DNA of 64,000 bases from Cryobacterium glucosi (GCF_004402235.1 NZ_SOFS01000032.1:368-64367); one strand, 5' to 3'. Shown: positions 20,998 to 30,093, counted from the first letter of the stretch. Notes: generated by a model from the sequence alone, not told the origin. A program made the numbers and translations.

Positions 20998-22254
20998 ATG
21001 GCCCGGCTGCTGCTCGCGCTCGACCGTTCGACGGAAGACCGCCTCCTCGCGGATATCGTGCAGTACGGGCACTCCGTCCTCGCCCGGCTGTCGGGGGGAG
21101 CGGAACTGCTCGCTGTCCTGGACCGCACAGAGGCCGACGTCGCGCTCGTGAGCGCGGGACGGGCGACGCTGAGTGCCGCCGTGATCCGGGCGTGCGACGA
21201 GCACGGTGTGCGCGTGATCGCCCTCGCCGCGACCGACCAGGACCGCAGGAACGCGGCGGGACTCGGCCTCCTCGACGTGATCGACGCGACAGCGGAATGG
21301 GCGGGCATCGAGGCGGTGATTGAGGCCGGCGTCGTGATCCCGTTGCGGGTCGCCGAGCGGGAGGCCACGCGCACAGTGTCCGCTCGTGGCACCGTGATCG
21401 CGGTCTGGGGGCCCTCCGGCGCGCCGGGCCGCACGACGCTCGCGATCAACATCGCCGCCGAGGTCGCGGCGGCGGGCCACACCGTGGCGCTCGTCGACGT
21501 CGACAGCTACGGAGGCGGGATCGCGCCGGCCCTCGGGATGCTCGACGAATCGCCCGGTTTCGCCGCGGCCTGCCGCCTCGCAGGGACCGACAGCCTCACC
21601 CGGCCGGAACTCGAACGCATCGCGCAGCGCTACACCTCGCCGCGCGGCGCGTTCTGGGTGCTCACGGGCATCGGGCGCCCGTCGCGCTGGCCGGAGCTGT
21701 CGGGCGAGCGCGTCTCGAAGACCATCGAGGTGCTGCGGAAGTGGGCCGACTACGTCGTCCTCGACACCGGCTTCAGCCTCGAAAGCGACGAGGAGATCTC
21801 GAGCGACCTGTTCGCGCCGCGGCGGAACGCTGCGACGCTGACCGCGCTCCGGTCAGCGGACCACGTCGTCGCGTGCGGGCTTGCCGACCCCGTCGGGCTT
21901 GCCCGATTCCTGCGGTCGTGGGCCGAACTCGCCGAGGCGGTCTCGACGGACAGGGTCAGCGTCGTGATGAACCGGGTGCGGCCGAGCGCCGTCGGGATCG
22001 ACGCCAACCGGCAGGTCGTCGCAGCGCTGCGCCGGTTCGGCGGCATCCACGCCCCGTTCCTGGTCCCGCACGACCAGTCCGGCGCCGACGCTGCCGTGCT
22101 GACCGGCCGCACGCTGCGCGATGCCGCGCCGAAGTCGCCCGCACGCACGGGCATCCTGCGTCTGGTGCACAGGGAGCTTCTGCCCGAACCGGTGCGGGCG
22201 CGGGGCCGGGGACTGGGGCGGATGCCGTGGCGTCGCCGGGCGCCCGCCCTCTGA
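20998..22254 (+). CDS. CpaE/MinD-like ATPase
   Basis: 418 aa. The N-terminal pseudo-receiver-like part (1-115) is followed by a MinD/ParA ATPase domain with a deviant Walker A, GPSGAPGRTT (138-147), and a second conserved strand VALVDVDSYGGG. CpaE/TadZ proteins place Tad pilus machinery at the cell pole. ATG 20998 has GGAGG at 20987-20991. Forms a two-gene unit with the CpaB-like gene. A 14-bp tandem repeat begins inside its last codons and includes the stop. Confidence 0.82.
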   Translation: MARLLLALDRSTEDRLLADIVQYGHSVLARLSGGAELLAVLDRTEADVALVSAGRATLSAAVIRACDEHGVRVIALAATDQDRRNAAGLGLLDVIDATAEWAGIEAVIEAGVVIPLRVAEREATRTVSARGTVIAVWGPSGAPGRTTLAINIAAEVAAAGHTVALVDVDSYGGGIAPALGMLDESPGFAAACRLAGTDSLTRPELERIAQRYTSPRGAFWVLTGIGRPSRWPELSGERVSKTIEVLRKWADYVVLDTGFSLESDEEISSDLFAPRRNAATLTALRSADHVVACGLADPVGLARFLRSWAELAEAVSTDRVSVVMNRVRPSAVGIDANRQVVAALRRFGGIHAPFLVPHDQSGADAAVLTGRTLRDAAPKSPARTGILRLVHRELLPEPVRARGRGLGRMPWRRRAPAL

Positions 22255-22301
22255 ACCCCGCCCTCTGAACCCCGCCCTCTGAACCCGCGCTCTGAATCCG
22301 G
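22246..22301 (+). repeat. 14-bp tandem repeat over cpaE stop codon
   Basis: GCCCTCTGAACCCC occurs at 22246 and 22260, then diverged copies at 22274 and 22288. The cpaE stop TGA (22252-22254) lies in the first unit and each later unit repeats the TGA. Confidence 0.9.
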
Positions 22302-22315
22302 CGTCCTGACGCCGG
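22298..22315. terminator. Compact hairpin between convergent genes
   Basis: CCGGCGTC-CT-GACGCCGG, a perfect 8-bp stem between the convergent cpaE-like and DUF5671 genes. No T-run. Confidence 0.55.
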
Positions 22316-22325
22316 TGCCCGAGGT

Positions 22326-24092
22326 TCAGTCCCGCAGCCGGATCACGGTGACCCCGGAGCCGGGGCCCGTCACGACGAGCACCCGTTTGCCGGTGACCCC
22401 GTCGAGGGCCGCGGTGATCTCCGCGGCGGATGGGCCGCCTGCAGTGCTGTCCGTGCCCGCTTCGGCGCCTGCGTCTGCTGTTGTGTCTGCGTTGCCCTCT
22501 GCCCGCGCCCAGACGGTCACGGATGCCCCTGTGTTCTCGGTGATCGCCCGCCGGAGCGGTTCGGGGGACGCGCCGGTGACCAGGATCACCCGTCCGATGG
22601 TGCATTGCCGGCCCGGCGTCGCGGCGCTCATGGCCCTGTCGCGCTGCCAGACGGCGAAGTGGTACCCGGCGGCGAGGCCGGTCGCGATGAGGAGCCCCAG
22701 CGGGGCGCGCACCCGCTCGAGCAGGCTGCTCCCGGATGGGGACCCGGACGCGGACCCGAGACCGAACTCGAAGATGCGGTAGCCGATCAGGAGGAGGGCG
22801 ACCAGCGCGACGACGGCGCTGACACCGAAGACCAGGATCAGGTAGACGCGCCGGGCGGTCGCGGAGCTTGTGGATGGATCGGCCGGGGCCAGCGGACGCC
22901 AGGCCAGACACCAGACCGGTCCGCCCGCGATCATGACGCTGATGCCGCCGAGCAGCAGGGTGCGCGGGTTCGAGTCGGCGAGCGGCTGCGCGAGTGCCGC
23001 GAGCAGGGAGTTCACCACGACCCCGAGCCCGGAGGCCGCACCGACGAGCCCGATGCCGGACACGACCAGGCCGGCCGCCTGCCGGGTCTGGTCGCCGCGG
23101 ACTGGAACCAGGACCCGGTGATAGGCCCAGACGAATGCGCCCATCGACGCCGCCGCGAGTGCGTTGCCGAGGGGATCGAGGATGACGGTGAGGGACTCGG
23201 CGTTTCCGAACGCGCCTGAGCGGTCGAAGCCGAGCCTGAGCAGCACGAACACCGTTGTGCCCGCCCCGGCGAGGGTGAGGATCGCCGCTCCGCCGATTCC
23301 GCTGGCGATGAAAGCGACGTCGGCGAGCCCGCCGCGGAGGGTGACTGCCCTGTCGTGCAGCCAGTGCCACCACCACACGGCGCCGCCGCCGGCGCACCAG
23401 ACCAGGCCTTCGAGGGGGAGCCACCACCACTGGGCACCCGCGAACGTCGATGCCCCCGACCCGGTGATGGCCGAGTCGAGCAGCGCGCCGAGCGCCGTGA
23501 CGGCTCCGCCGGTACCGATCACGAGACCGAACACGCTCCCGAGAACGATCGCCGCCGTCGGGAGCCGCAGCGGATGCGTGGCCGGATTCCTGGACATCCA
23601 CGTGTGCCACACCCACACGGCGGCCCAGACCAGTCCGGTGGCGAGGGTGCGCGGCTGCCAGTCCGCGCGCACGAGGGCCGCTGCGGAGCCGAGCAGGGCG
23701 GTCGAGGCGACGACGAGCGCGACGGTGCGTATGCCGGCGAGGTAGAGGCCCCAGGCGAGGGACGACCGATCTTCGCCGTCCAGGCGCCGCCGGAGCACCC
23801 ACCACAGCAGGGCGGCGAAGGGGCCGGCGACCAGGGTGAAGGCGAGCGAGCGGGCGAGTCCGGCGACGTCATCCCCTGCGAGAGCATTACCCGCATCGAG
23901 CAGGCGCCCCAGCAGCCCGGCCAGACCGATCGCGGCGATCACGACGAGGGCGAACAGGAGGACGAAGGCGATCAGGCGCCGGACCGTCGGCTGGGCCGAC
24001 CCTCCCCGCGGTGCCGGCGACCGGCGGACCCCGATCACGATGGCGGCGATGACGACGCCGAGCGCGACCAGGAGACCTGCCCCGACGATCAC
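22326..24092 (-). CDS. DUF5671 domain membrane protein
   Basis: 588 aa with about 10-12 hydrophobic segments and conserved tryptophans in the WLPLEGLVWCAGG and WWWHWLHDRAV regions, matching repeated DUF5671 domains. The C-terminal 100 residues are soluble. The GTG start at 24092 overlaps the stop of the upstream gene (GTGA). Function unknown. Two-gene minus-strand unit with the anchored protein upstream. Confidence 0.72.
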   Translation of the reverse strand: MIVGAGLLVALGVVIAAIVIGVRRSPAPRGGSAQPTVRRLIAFVLLFALVVIAAIGLAGLLGRLLDAGNALAGDDVAGLARSLAFTLVAGPFAALLWWVLRRRLDGEDRSSLAWGLYLAGIRTVALVVASTALLGSAAALVRADWQPRTLATGLVWAAVWVWHTWMSRNPATHPLRLPTAAIVLGSVFGLVIGTGGAVTALGALLDSAITGSGASTFAGAQWWWLPLEGLVWCAGGGAVWWWHWLHDRAVTLRGGLADVAFIASGIGGAAILTLAGAGTTVFVLLRLGFDRSGAFGNAESLTVILDPLGNALAAASMGAFVWAYHRVLVPVRGDQTRQAAGLVVSGIGLVGAASGLGVVVNSLLAALAQPLADSNPRTLLLGGISVMIAGGPVWCLAWRPLAPADPSTSSATARRVYLILVFGVSAVVALVALLLIGYRIFEFGLGSASGSPSGSSLLERVRAPLGLLIATGLAAGYHFAVWQRDRAMSAATPGRQCTIGRVILVTGASPEPLRRAITENTGASVTVWARAEGNADTTADAGAEAGTDSTAGGPSAAEITAALDGVTGKRVLVVTGPGSGVTVIRLRD

Positions 24093-24562
24093 GGGGCATC
24101 CGTCGAGGTCGTGGTGCCCGGGCAGATCGCGAGTTGCCAGGGCGCGGAGTCGATCTTCCAGGCGCCGTCGACCGTGAGCAGGTCGAACACCTCCTGGCTC
24201 TCGTATTCCGAGGACCCGAAGGGGCCGGCATCCTCCGAGGTGACGATGGACACCGTGACGTCGGCCGAACCGGGCCGCTCCGTCGTCGAGACGAGCGTGA
24301 CCCTCAGGTCGCCGGCGGCCCGGCCGCCGACCGCGTCGCAACTCGCGAGGGCGTGCGGGGTGAGGAATCCGGCCGCCTTCTGCTCGTCGCCGTCGATGAC
24401 AGCGGCAGAGTAGCGCTGGACGACACCGGCCGGGGTCGCCTGGCCGAGCTGCTCCGGCGCTCCGCGGGAGAAGACGACGACGAGCGCGACGATGACCAGA
24501 ACTACGATCACGGACAGAACGGCGATCAGGGTGCGATCGGGCCTGCCCGGAGTGGGGTTCAT
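24089..24562 (-). CDS. Hypothetical membrane-anchored protein
   Basis: 157 aa. One N-terminal membrane helix (about 12-30) precedes an extracytoplasmic domain resembling small NTF2-like/Mce-associated folds (PAGVVQRYSAAVIDGDEQKA, ending with VDGAWKIDS). The similarity is a visual impression only. ATG 24562 is preceded by CATGCT at 6 nt, a weak leaderless -10. Overlaps the DUF5671 gene by 4 bp. Divergent from pdtaS. Confidence 0.65.
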   Translation of the reverse strand: MNPTPGRPDRTLIAVLSVIVVLVIVALVVVFSRGAPEQLGQATPAGVVQRYSAAVIDGDEQKAAGFLTPHALASCDAVGGRAAGDLRVTLVSTTERPGSADVTVSIVTSEDAGPFGSSEYESQEVFDLLTVDGAWKIDSAPWQLAICPGTTTSTDAP

Positions 24563-24628
24563 CTGACCAGCATGACACCGCGCGCCGATTCATGGTCGCC
24601 CCAGTCACTTTCCTCGTTCAGGGGGACC

Positions 24629-24634
24629 TAGGCT
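24629..24634 (+). promoter_or_regulatory. Leaderless -10 box of pdtaS
   Basis: TAGGCT lies 6 nt before the GTG at 24641. The same hexamer precedes the MFS gene at 47317. Confidence 0.55.
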
Positions 24635-24640
24635 GGCAGG

Positions 24641-26134
24641 GTGTCGACGCTCAGTGATCTCGTACTTGCCCAGGGCCGCAGCAGTGCCGAGGATGTGGAC
24701 TGGCTCCACATGCTCGTCGCGGACGGTCAGCTCCTCGCCGACCTTGCTTTCGCGGACATCGTGGTGTGGGTGCCCGGCACGACCGGGAGCTTCGTGGCGG
24801 TCGCGCACGCGCGCCCCTCGAGCGCCGCGACCCTGTTCTACCGCGACTTCGTCGGGCAGGGAATCAAGGGGGAATGGCGCCAGCAGGTGACGGAGGCCTT
24901 CGAGTCCGCCAGGATCGTGGATACGACGGCCCCGGACTGGTACGAGGAGACTCCGACCCGCGTCAGGGCGATCCCCGTGATGCGCCGGCTCAGCACGACC
25001 GGTTCCCAGATCGCACCCGTGCCCGTCGCCGTGCTCACCCGGCACACGAACCTCAGCGAGGCGCGCACGCCGAGCCGCCAGGAACTTACCTTCAACGACT
25101 GCGCCAACGACCTGTTCGCGATGATCGCCTCCGGCGATTTCCCCGATCTCGGCGCTCCGACCGGCCCGCGCCGCGGCGCCCCGCGCGCCTCGGACGGCCT
25201 GATCCGGCTCGACCTCGACGGTGTCACGACCTTCGCGAGCCCCAACGCGCTCTCCGCCTTCAACCGGATGGGCTTCGTCGACGAGCTCGAGGGCGAGTCA
25301 CTCGCCGAGGTCACGACGGGATTGCTCACCGGCACGGTCGTCGTCGACGAATCGCTCCCGCTCGTCGTCACCGGCCGGGCTCCCTGGCGAACCGATGTCG
25401 AGGCTCGCGGGGTGACCGTCTCGCTCCGCGCGATCCCGATCCGCAACCGCGGCCAGCGGATCGGCGCGATCGTGCTCTGCCGCGACGTGACCGAACTGCG
25501 CCACCAGGAGCGCGAGCTCATCACGAAGGACGCGACCATCCGGGAGATCCACCACCGGGTGAAGAACAACCTCCAGACCGTGGCGTCGCTGCTCCGGATC
25601 CAGGCCAGGCGGACCCACTCCGATACCGCGCGCGAGGCGCTCAACCAGGCCATGCGCCGGGTCGCGGCGATCGCTGTCGTCCACGACACCCTGTCGACGG
25701 GGCTGAACCAGCAGGTCGACTTCGACGTCGTCTTCGACCGGGTGCTGCTCCTGATCGCCGAGGTCGCATCCGCTCACAACACGACGGCGCACCCGAAGCT
25801 GTCCGGCAGTTTCGGCGTTCTGCCGAGCGCCTTCGCCACCCCGCTCGCGCTCGCGCTCACGGAGCTCGTCACGAACGCGGTCGAGCATGGCCTCGCCGGC
25901 CGGGAGGGCGAAGTCGTGATCGAGGCCGAGCGCAACGAAGAGACCCTCACGGTGCGCGTGCGTGACAACGGTTCCGGTCTTCCCGAGGGCAAGGTCGGAT
26001 CGGGACTGGGCACGCAGATCGTGCGCACCTTGATCCAGGGCGAGCTCAGCGGGAGCATCGACTGGCACACGATGATGGGCAGCGGCACCGAAGTGACGAT
26101 CGAGATTCCCCTGCGGTACATGCGTGAGACCTGA
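24641..26134 (+). CDS. pdtaS: Sensor histidine kinase PdtaS
   Basis: 497 aa soluble kinase. The N-terminal GAF-like domain (about 1-160) and a PAS-like domain (about 185-290) are followed by HisKA_2 with EIHHRVKNNLQTVASLL (His304/305) and HATPase with TELVTNAVEHG and DNGSGLPEG. In mycobacteria PdtaS phosphorylates the RNA-binding ANTAR regulator PdtaR; no pdtaR is in this window. Convergent with whiB, the same adjacency as in M. tuberculosis. GTG start with a leaderless promoter. Confidence 0.92.
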   Translation: MSTLSDLVLAQGRSSAEDVDWLHMLVADGQLLADLAFADIVVWVPGTTGSFVAVAHARPSSAATLFYRDFVGQGIKGEWRQQVTEAFESARIVDTTAPDWYEETPTRVRAIPVMRRLSTTGSQIAPVPVAVLTRHTNLSEARTPSRQELTFNDCANDLFAMIASGDFPDLGAPTGPRRGAPRASDGLIRLDLDGVTTFASPNALSAFNRMGFVDELEGESLAEVTTGLLTGTVVVDESLPLVVTGRAPWRTDVEARGVTVSLRAIPIRNRGQRIGAIVLCRDVTELRHQERELITKDATIREIHHRVKNNLQTVASLLRIQARRTHSDTAREALNQAMRRVAAIAVVHDTLSTGLNQQVDFDVVFDRVLLLIAEVASAHNTTAHPKLSGSFGVLPSAFATPLALALTELVTNAVEHGLAGREGEVVIEAERNEETLTVRVRDNGSGLPEGKVGSGLGTQIVRTLIQGELSGSIDWHTMMGSGTEVTIEIPLRYMRET

Positions 26135-26163
26135 CTGCCGCGGGGGCGGCGCGCCAGGTCTCA
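26125..26163. terminator. Bidirectional terminator between pdtaS and whiB
   Basis: TGAGACCTG (26125-26133) pairs with CAGGTCTCA (26155-26163); the GC-rich interior can extend the stem. The left arm includes part of the pdtaS stop codon. Confidence 0.7.
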
Positions 26164-26180
26164 GGACACGGGCGGTGGGG

Positions 26181-26429
26181 CTAGGACGCGCGGCGCGCCC
26201 GTGCGGCACGGCGCTTGAGGGCGCGGCGTTCGTCTTCGCTCAGGCCGCCCCAGACGCCGGAATCCTGTCCGGTCTCCAGTGCGTACTGGAGGCACACCTC
26301 GGTCACATTGCAACGGGCACACACAGACTTGGCCTTCTCGATCTGGTCCACAGCGGGTCCAGTGTTACCGACAGGGAAGAACAATTCCGGGTCGGCGGTG
26401 AGGCAGGCCGCTTTGTCGCGCCAGTCCAT
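26181..26429 (-). CDS. whiB1: WhiB family Fe-S transcriptional regulator (WhiB1-like)
   Basis: 82 aa. Four cysteines (C9, C37, C40, C46) would bind a [4Fe-4S] cluster that senses NO or oxygen, and the turn GVWGG is at 58-62. The basic tail RRALKRRAARARRAS would contact DNA. Size, cysteine spacing and adjacency to pdtaS match WhiB1, an essential regulator that binds the sigma-70 factor. ATG 26429 is preceded by AAAGGAG. Expressed from a promoter with a palindrome in its spacer. Confidence 0.92.
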   Translation of the reverse strand: MDWRDKAACLTADPELFFPVGNTGPAVDQIEKAKSVCARCNVTEVCLQYALETGQDSGVWGGLSEDERRALKRRAARARRAS

Positions 26430-26514
26430 AGAGATGCTCCTTTATTGCAGGGTGCCTGGCCGATTGGCCGAAGATGAGAGGCTGCCGATTGCAGGAAGGT
26501 AAGCGATTTACGCA

Positions 26515-26545
26515 TTCATAGGGCTCACGTCCCTGTGAGCGTCAA
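26515..26545 (-). promoter_or_regulatory. whiB promoter with operator-like palindrome
   Basis: On the minus strand TTGACG (26545-26540) and TATGAA (26520-26515) form a -35/-10 pair with 19-bp spacing (18 if CTATGA). The spacer holds the perfect palindrome GCTCAC-N6-GTGAGC (26523-26540). This predicts an untranslated leader of about 80 nt. Confidence 0.6.
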
Positions 26546-26555
26546 CCGGGCCTCA

Positions 26556-26571
26556 ATTATGGTCGCATAAT
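26556..26571. promoter_or_regulatory. Palindromic back-to-back -10-like boxes
   Basis: ATTATG-GTCG-CATAAT is a perfect palindrome that places a CATAAT hexamer on each strand. The plus copy would serve the membrane gene at 26610 with a leader of about 30 nt. Confidence 0.4.
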
Positions 26572-26609
26572 GGTGGGGTCAAATCAATAGTTTGGTATGG
26601 GATATCTCT

Positions 26610-27065
26610 GTGAATCAACAGTTCGACCAGCGTCCGGACGGTGACGCCGGTGCGTTCCGCCCGCGTCGTGCGCCCGCACTCCTTCTCCTCGCCGGCCTGC
26701 TCTGGGCCGAGGCCGCCCTGCTCTGGGCCGCGGTGGTCTGGCTCGTCCTCGAGCTTCTCACCGCGACGCCGACCTCGCTCGCGAGCGGGGTCGCGATCCT
26801 GATCATCGTGCTGATCGCCGCCGCCTGGGTGACCGCGATCGCGGTCAATTCCCTGAGGCGCCGCGGCTGGATCCGCGGCGCCGCGGTGACCTGGCAGGTC
26901 GTGCAGATCGCCGTCGCCGTCGGCTGCTTCCAGGGGCTGTACGCGCGTCCGGATCTCGGCTGGGCGCTCCTGGTGCCCTCGATCGTGGTGCTCGGGCTCC
27001 TGTTCACCCCAGCGGTGCTCGCGGCCACGCAGACCCCGCGGGATGAGGGCGACACGGCCGGGTAG
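26610..27065 (+). CDS. Hypothetical four-helix membrane protein
   Basis: 151 aa. After a hydrophilic start of about 20 residues come four hydrophobic helices (about 25-48, 55-78, 90-108, 115-135), with loop residues [17 protein letters not shown] between helices 2 and 3. I do not recognise a characterised family. The GTG at 26610 is preferred over a TTG 18 bp upstream. Divergent from whiB across 180 bp. Confidence 0.7.
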   Translation: MNQQFDQRPDGDAGAFRPRRAPALLLLAGLLWAEAALLWAAVVWLVLELLTATPTSLASGVAILIIVLIAAAWVTAIAVNSLRRRGWIRGAAVTWQVVQIAVAVGCFQGLYARPDLGWALLVPSIVVLGLLFTPAVLAATQTPRDEGDTAG

Positions 27066-27139
27066 ACATCCGTCGCCGAGTGTTCACACAGTATTTCGTC
27101 CAGGCAGCAGGTCGGTGCCGCCCGGACGGCAGCGGATGT

Positions 27140-27167
27140 CGTCAGCGGCCGCTGGGGGCCCCTGACG
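27140..27167. terminator. Terminator hairpin between convergent genes
   Basis: CGTCAGCGGCC and GGCCCCTGACG form an 11-bp stem with one mismatch around a 6-nt loop, between the membrane gene and bcp. Confidence 0.6.
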
Positions 27168-27191
27168 GCCCCGGGGAAGTGGGACCGGGTG

Positions 27192-27671
27192 TCAGTCGCC
27201 GAGGCCGAGCTTCTTGCGCAGGCTCGCGACGTGGCCCGTCGCACGTACGTTGTAGAGCGCGAGCGTGATCAGTCCGGCCTCGTCGATCACGAAGGTGGAC
27301 CGCAGGACGCCCGTGACGGTCTTGCCGTAGAGGTTTTTCTCGCCCCAGGCGGCGTACGCCCGGTGCACGGTGAGGTCGCTGTCGCTCAGGAGCGGGAACG
27401 TGAGGCCCTCGGCGTCCCGGAAGGCCCGGAGCTTCTCCGGCGTGTCCCGCGAGACGCCGAGCACGCGGTAGCCCGCAGTCTCGAGCGAACCGAGGCTGTC
27501 GCGGAAATCGCAGGCCTGCTTCGTGCAGGCCGGGGTGAGCGCGGCCGGGTAGAAGTAGACGACGACCTTCGAGCCCGCGAACCCGGCGAGCGAGACGGAT
27601 GCGCCGTCCTGGTCGGTGAGCGTGAACTGCGGTGCCGGGTCGCCGGCTTCGAGGCGCGTGGAATCCGTCAT
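27192..27671 (-). CDS. bcp: Thioredoxin-dependent thiol peroxidase (Bcp/PrxQ)
   Basis: 159 aa peroxiredoxin reducing H2O2 and organic hydroperoxides. The peroxidatic Cys49 sits in TPAC, a variant of the usual TPGC. A likely resolving Cys54 five residues later is the atypical 2-Cys arrangement typical of PrxQ. Last gene of the minus-strand run aroA-rsgA-bcp; it starts 9 bp after rsgA. The divergent sigR-rsrA oxidative-stress pair lies at the head of that run. Confidence 0.93.
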   Translation of the reverse strand: MTDSTRLEAGDPAPQFTLTDQDGASVSLAGFAGSKVVVYFYPAALTPACTKQACDFRDSLGSLETAGYRVLGVSRDTPEKLRAFRDAEGLTFPLLSDSDLTVHRAYAAWGEKNLYGKTVTGVLRSTFVIDEAGLITLALYNVRATGHVASLRKKLGLGD

Positions 27672-27680
27672 GCCCCCACG

Positions 27681-28730
27681 TTAGTGGTGCGGGGACACCG
27701 CGAAGGTCGCGAGCAGTCGTTGCAGCGAGTCGAGGCGGGCCTTGCCGGTGTCGCCGAGTTCGCCGGCCGCGACGGCCTCGTTGATGGCGCAGTCCGGCGA
27801 GTCCGGCAGATGGGTACAGCCGCGCGGGCACTTCTCCGCGATCGCGGCGAGGTCGGTGAACGCCTTGAGGATGTTGTCGGTGTTGATATGCCCGAGGCCG
27901 AAGGAGCGCACTCCGGGAGTGTCGATGACCCAGCCGCGGCCGGCATCCGTTTCGAGTCGCAGCGAGACCGTCGAGGACGAGGTGTGCCTGCCGCGGCCGG
28001 TCACGGTGTTCACGACGCCGACGGCGCGGTGCGCGTCCGGCACGAGGGCGTTGACGAGCGTGGACTTGCCGACGCCGGAGTGGCCGACGAAGACGGTGTC
28101 ATGGCCGACGAGCGCAGCGGAGATGCTCTCGAGCGGCATGGCGTCGTCGCGGCTCGTGAAGACGATCAGGTCGAGGCCGGCGAAGTTGTTCAGGAACTCG
28201 GCGGGATCGGCGAGGTCGGTCTTCGTGATGCAGAGGATCGGCGTGACGCCCGCGTCGTACGCCGCGACGAGATACCGGTCGACCAGGCGGATGCGCGGCT
28301 CCGGGTTCGCGGCGGCGACGACGATGAGCATCTGGTCGGCATTGGCGACGATGACCCGTTCGACGGCGTCGGTGTCGTCGGCGCTGCGGCGCAGCAGGGT
28401 GACCCGCGGCACGATCCGCACGATGCGGGCGAGGCTGCCCTCCGCTCCGGTGGTGTCTCCGACGATGTCGACGCGGTCGCCGGTCACGACGGCGTGCTTG
28501 CGCAGCTCGCTCGCCCTGGCCGCGGTCACCCGTCGTTCGGTGTGCTTGTTCTCGTCGAGCATGACGGTGTAGCGGCCGCGGTCGACCGAGAGGATGCGCC
28601 CGGTGAGCGCGTCCTCGTGGTCAGGGCGGGTCTTGGTGCGCGGTTTGCTGCCCTTGCGGTTGGGGCGCACCCGCACGCTCGACTCGTCGAACTCGGGTTC
28701 GTCGTCGTCCGCGCCGGCCCACCAGCTCAT
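27681..28730 (-). CDS. rsgA: Ribosome small subunit-dependent GTPase RsgA
   Basis: 349 aa circularly permuted GTPase that assists 30S subunit maturation. An N-terminal OB fold (about 45-105) is followed by the permuted G domain with NKXD-like ITKTDL, Walker [15 protein letters not shown] and [10 protein letters not shown]. The C-terminal zinc module has [17 protein letters not shown] chose ATG 28730, which overlaps the aroA stop (ATGA); the longer frame lies inside aroA. Confidence 0.95.
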   Translation of the reverse strand: MSWWAGADDDEPEFDESSVRVRPNRKGSKPRTKTRPDHEDALTGRILSVDRGRYTVMLDENKHTERRVTAARASELRKHAVVTGDRVDIVGDTTGAEGSLARIVRIVPRVTLLRRSADDTDAVERVIVANADQMLIVVAAANPEPRIRLVDRYLVAAYDAGVTPILCITKTDLADPAEFLNNFAGLDLIVFTSRDDAMPLESISAALVGHDTVFVGHSGVGKSTLVNALVPDAHRAVGVVNTVTGRGRHTSSSTVSLRLETDAGRGWVIDTPGVRSFGLGHINTDNILKAFTDLAAIAEKCPRGCTHLPDSPDCAINEAVAAGELGDTGKARLDSLQRLLATFAVSPHH

Positions 28731-30088
28731 GCGAGCACGGTCGAGGCGAGGAGCGCGTGCCACAGTTCGGGGAACTGGGGGAGCGTCTTCGCAGTCGTGC
28801 CGATGTCCTCGACCAGGACGCCGGGAACAGCGAGGCCGATCAGGGCTCCCGCCGTCGCCATCCGGTGGTCGTCGTAGCTGTGCCACTGTCCGCCGTGCAG
28901 GGGCCGCGGGTCGATCTGCAGGCCGTCCGGCAGCTCCGTGACGGCGCCGCCGAGCCCGTTGATCTCCGTCACGAGGGCGGCGAGGCGGTCGGTCTCGTGG
29001 TTTCGGATGTGGCCGATGCCGGTGATCGTGCTCGGGGAATCCGCGAGGGCGGCGAGGGCGACGAGGGCCGGCGCGAGCTCACCTCCCGTTGAGAGGTCGA
29101 GAGTGACGCCGGTGAGATGCTCGCCCGCGGTGACCGTGAGCCGGTCGCCCGCGCGGGTGACGATCGCGCCGAACAGCGGCAGCAGGTGCGCGAGGTCGGC
29201 GCCGACCTGGGTCGTCTCGGCAGGCCAGCCCGTGATCGTGACGCTCCCGCCGGCCACGAGCGCGGCCGCGAGGAACGGCGCGGCGTTGGACAGGTCTGGT
29301 TCGATGTCGACGTCGATACCTCGGATCGGGCCGGGCTCGACGATCCATTCGCCGACGGCGGGGCTCGTCACGGTGACCCCGCGGCGGGCGAGGGTCGCGA
29401 TCGTCATCTCGATGTGCGGCAGGCTCGGCAGGCGTTCGCCGTCGTGTCGGAGGTGCAGTCCGCGCTCGAACCGCGGGGCGGCGAGGAGCAGGCCGGAGAC
29501 GAACTGGCTCGAGGTGGACGCGTCGATCGTGACCTCACCGCCGGAGAGGCTGCCGGTGCCGTGCACCGTGAACGGCAGCGCGTGGCGGCCGTCGTCGTTG
29601 ATGTCGGCGCCGAGGGCGCTGAGGGAGGAGATCGTGGTCGCCATCGGGCGGCGGCGTGCACCGGCGTCGCCGTCGAACGTCGTCGGGCCGAGCGCGAGGG
29701 CGGCGACGGGCGGGAGGAAACGCATCACGGTGCCGGCCAGGCCGCAGTCGATCGTCGTCGAGCCGAAGAGCTCGCCCGGGGTGACCCGGAGGTCCGCGCC
29801 GAACTCGCCGTCGCCGGGGACGGACTCGATCGTGGCGCCCAGCTGCCGGAGCGCGGCGACCATCAGGTCGCTGTCGCGGGAGTGCAGCGGTGCGCGGAGG
29901 AGGGAGGGCCCGTCGGCGAGGGCCGCGAGCACGAGCTCGCGGTTGGTGAGCGACTTCGAGCCCGGCAGGGAGACGACGGCGGCGAGCGGCCGCGCTGCAA
30001 CAGGGGCCGGCCACCAGGCATCCGTCTCTTCGGGCGCGTTGTCGCCGTAGGGATCGAAATCGGGCTTGGAATATCTCGAGATCAACAT
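28727..30088 (-). CDS. aroA: 3-phosphoshikimate 1-carboxyvinyltransferase (EPSP synthase)
   Basis: 453 aa, sixth step of the shikimate pathway, condensing shikimate-3-phosphate with PEP. The substrate-binding motif [18 protein letters not shown] is near 40-57, and the conserved [11 protein letters not shown] and a second-domain RIRNHETDR-like [14 protein letters not shown] are visible. An acidic N-terminal extension of about 25 residues ([15 protein letters not shown]) precedes the enzyme domain. TATCCT stands 8 nt before the ATG on the minus strand, suggesting a leaderless transcript whose promoter overlaps that of sigR. Confidence 0.94.
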   Translation of the reverse strand: MLISRYSKPDFDPYGDNAPEETDAWWPAPVAARPLAAVVSLPGSKSLTNRELVLAALADGPSLLRAPLHSRDSDLMVAALRQLGATIESVPGDGEFGADLRVTPGELFGSTTIDCGLAGTVMRFLPPVAALALGPTTFDGDAGARRRPMATTISSLSALGADINDDGRHALPFTVHGTGSLSGGEVTIDASTSSQFVSGLLLAAPRFERGLHLRHDGERLPSLPHIEMTIATLARRGVTVTSPAVGEWIVEPGPIRGIDVDIEPDLSNAAPFLAAALVAGGSVTITGWPAETTQVGADLAHLLPLFGAIVTRAGDRLTVTAGEHLTGVTLDLSTGGELAPALVALAALADSPSTITGIGHIRNHETDRLAALVTEINGLGGAVTELPDGLQIDPRPLHGGQWHSYDDHRMATAGALIGLAVPGVLVEDIGTTAKTLPQFPELWHALLASTVLA

Positions 30089-30093
30089 CGGTT
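30068..30093 (+). promoter_or_regulatory. SigR-type promoter of sigR
   Basis: GGAAT (30068-30072) and GTT (30091-30093) are separated by exactly 18 bp, matching the actinobacterial SigR/SigH consensus GGAAT-N18/19-GTT. It would make sigR autoregulated and overlaps the divergent aroA start codon. Confidence 0.65.

Noticed and set aside
22326-22600. Possible separate small gene at the C-terminal end of the DUF5671 protein
   Set aside because: The frame is continuous with the membrane protein and has no ribosome site at an internal start.
26523-26540. Crp site in the whiB promoter
   Set aside because: Crp sites read TGTGA-N6-TCACA; this palindrome has the arms in the opposite order.
27066-27191. 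tRNA or small RNA in the gap before bcp
   Set aside because: Only a terminator-type hairpin was found; no cloverleaf pattern.
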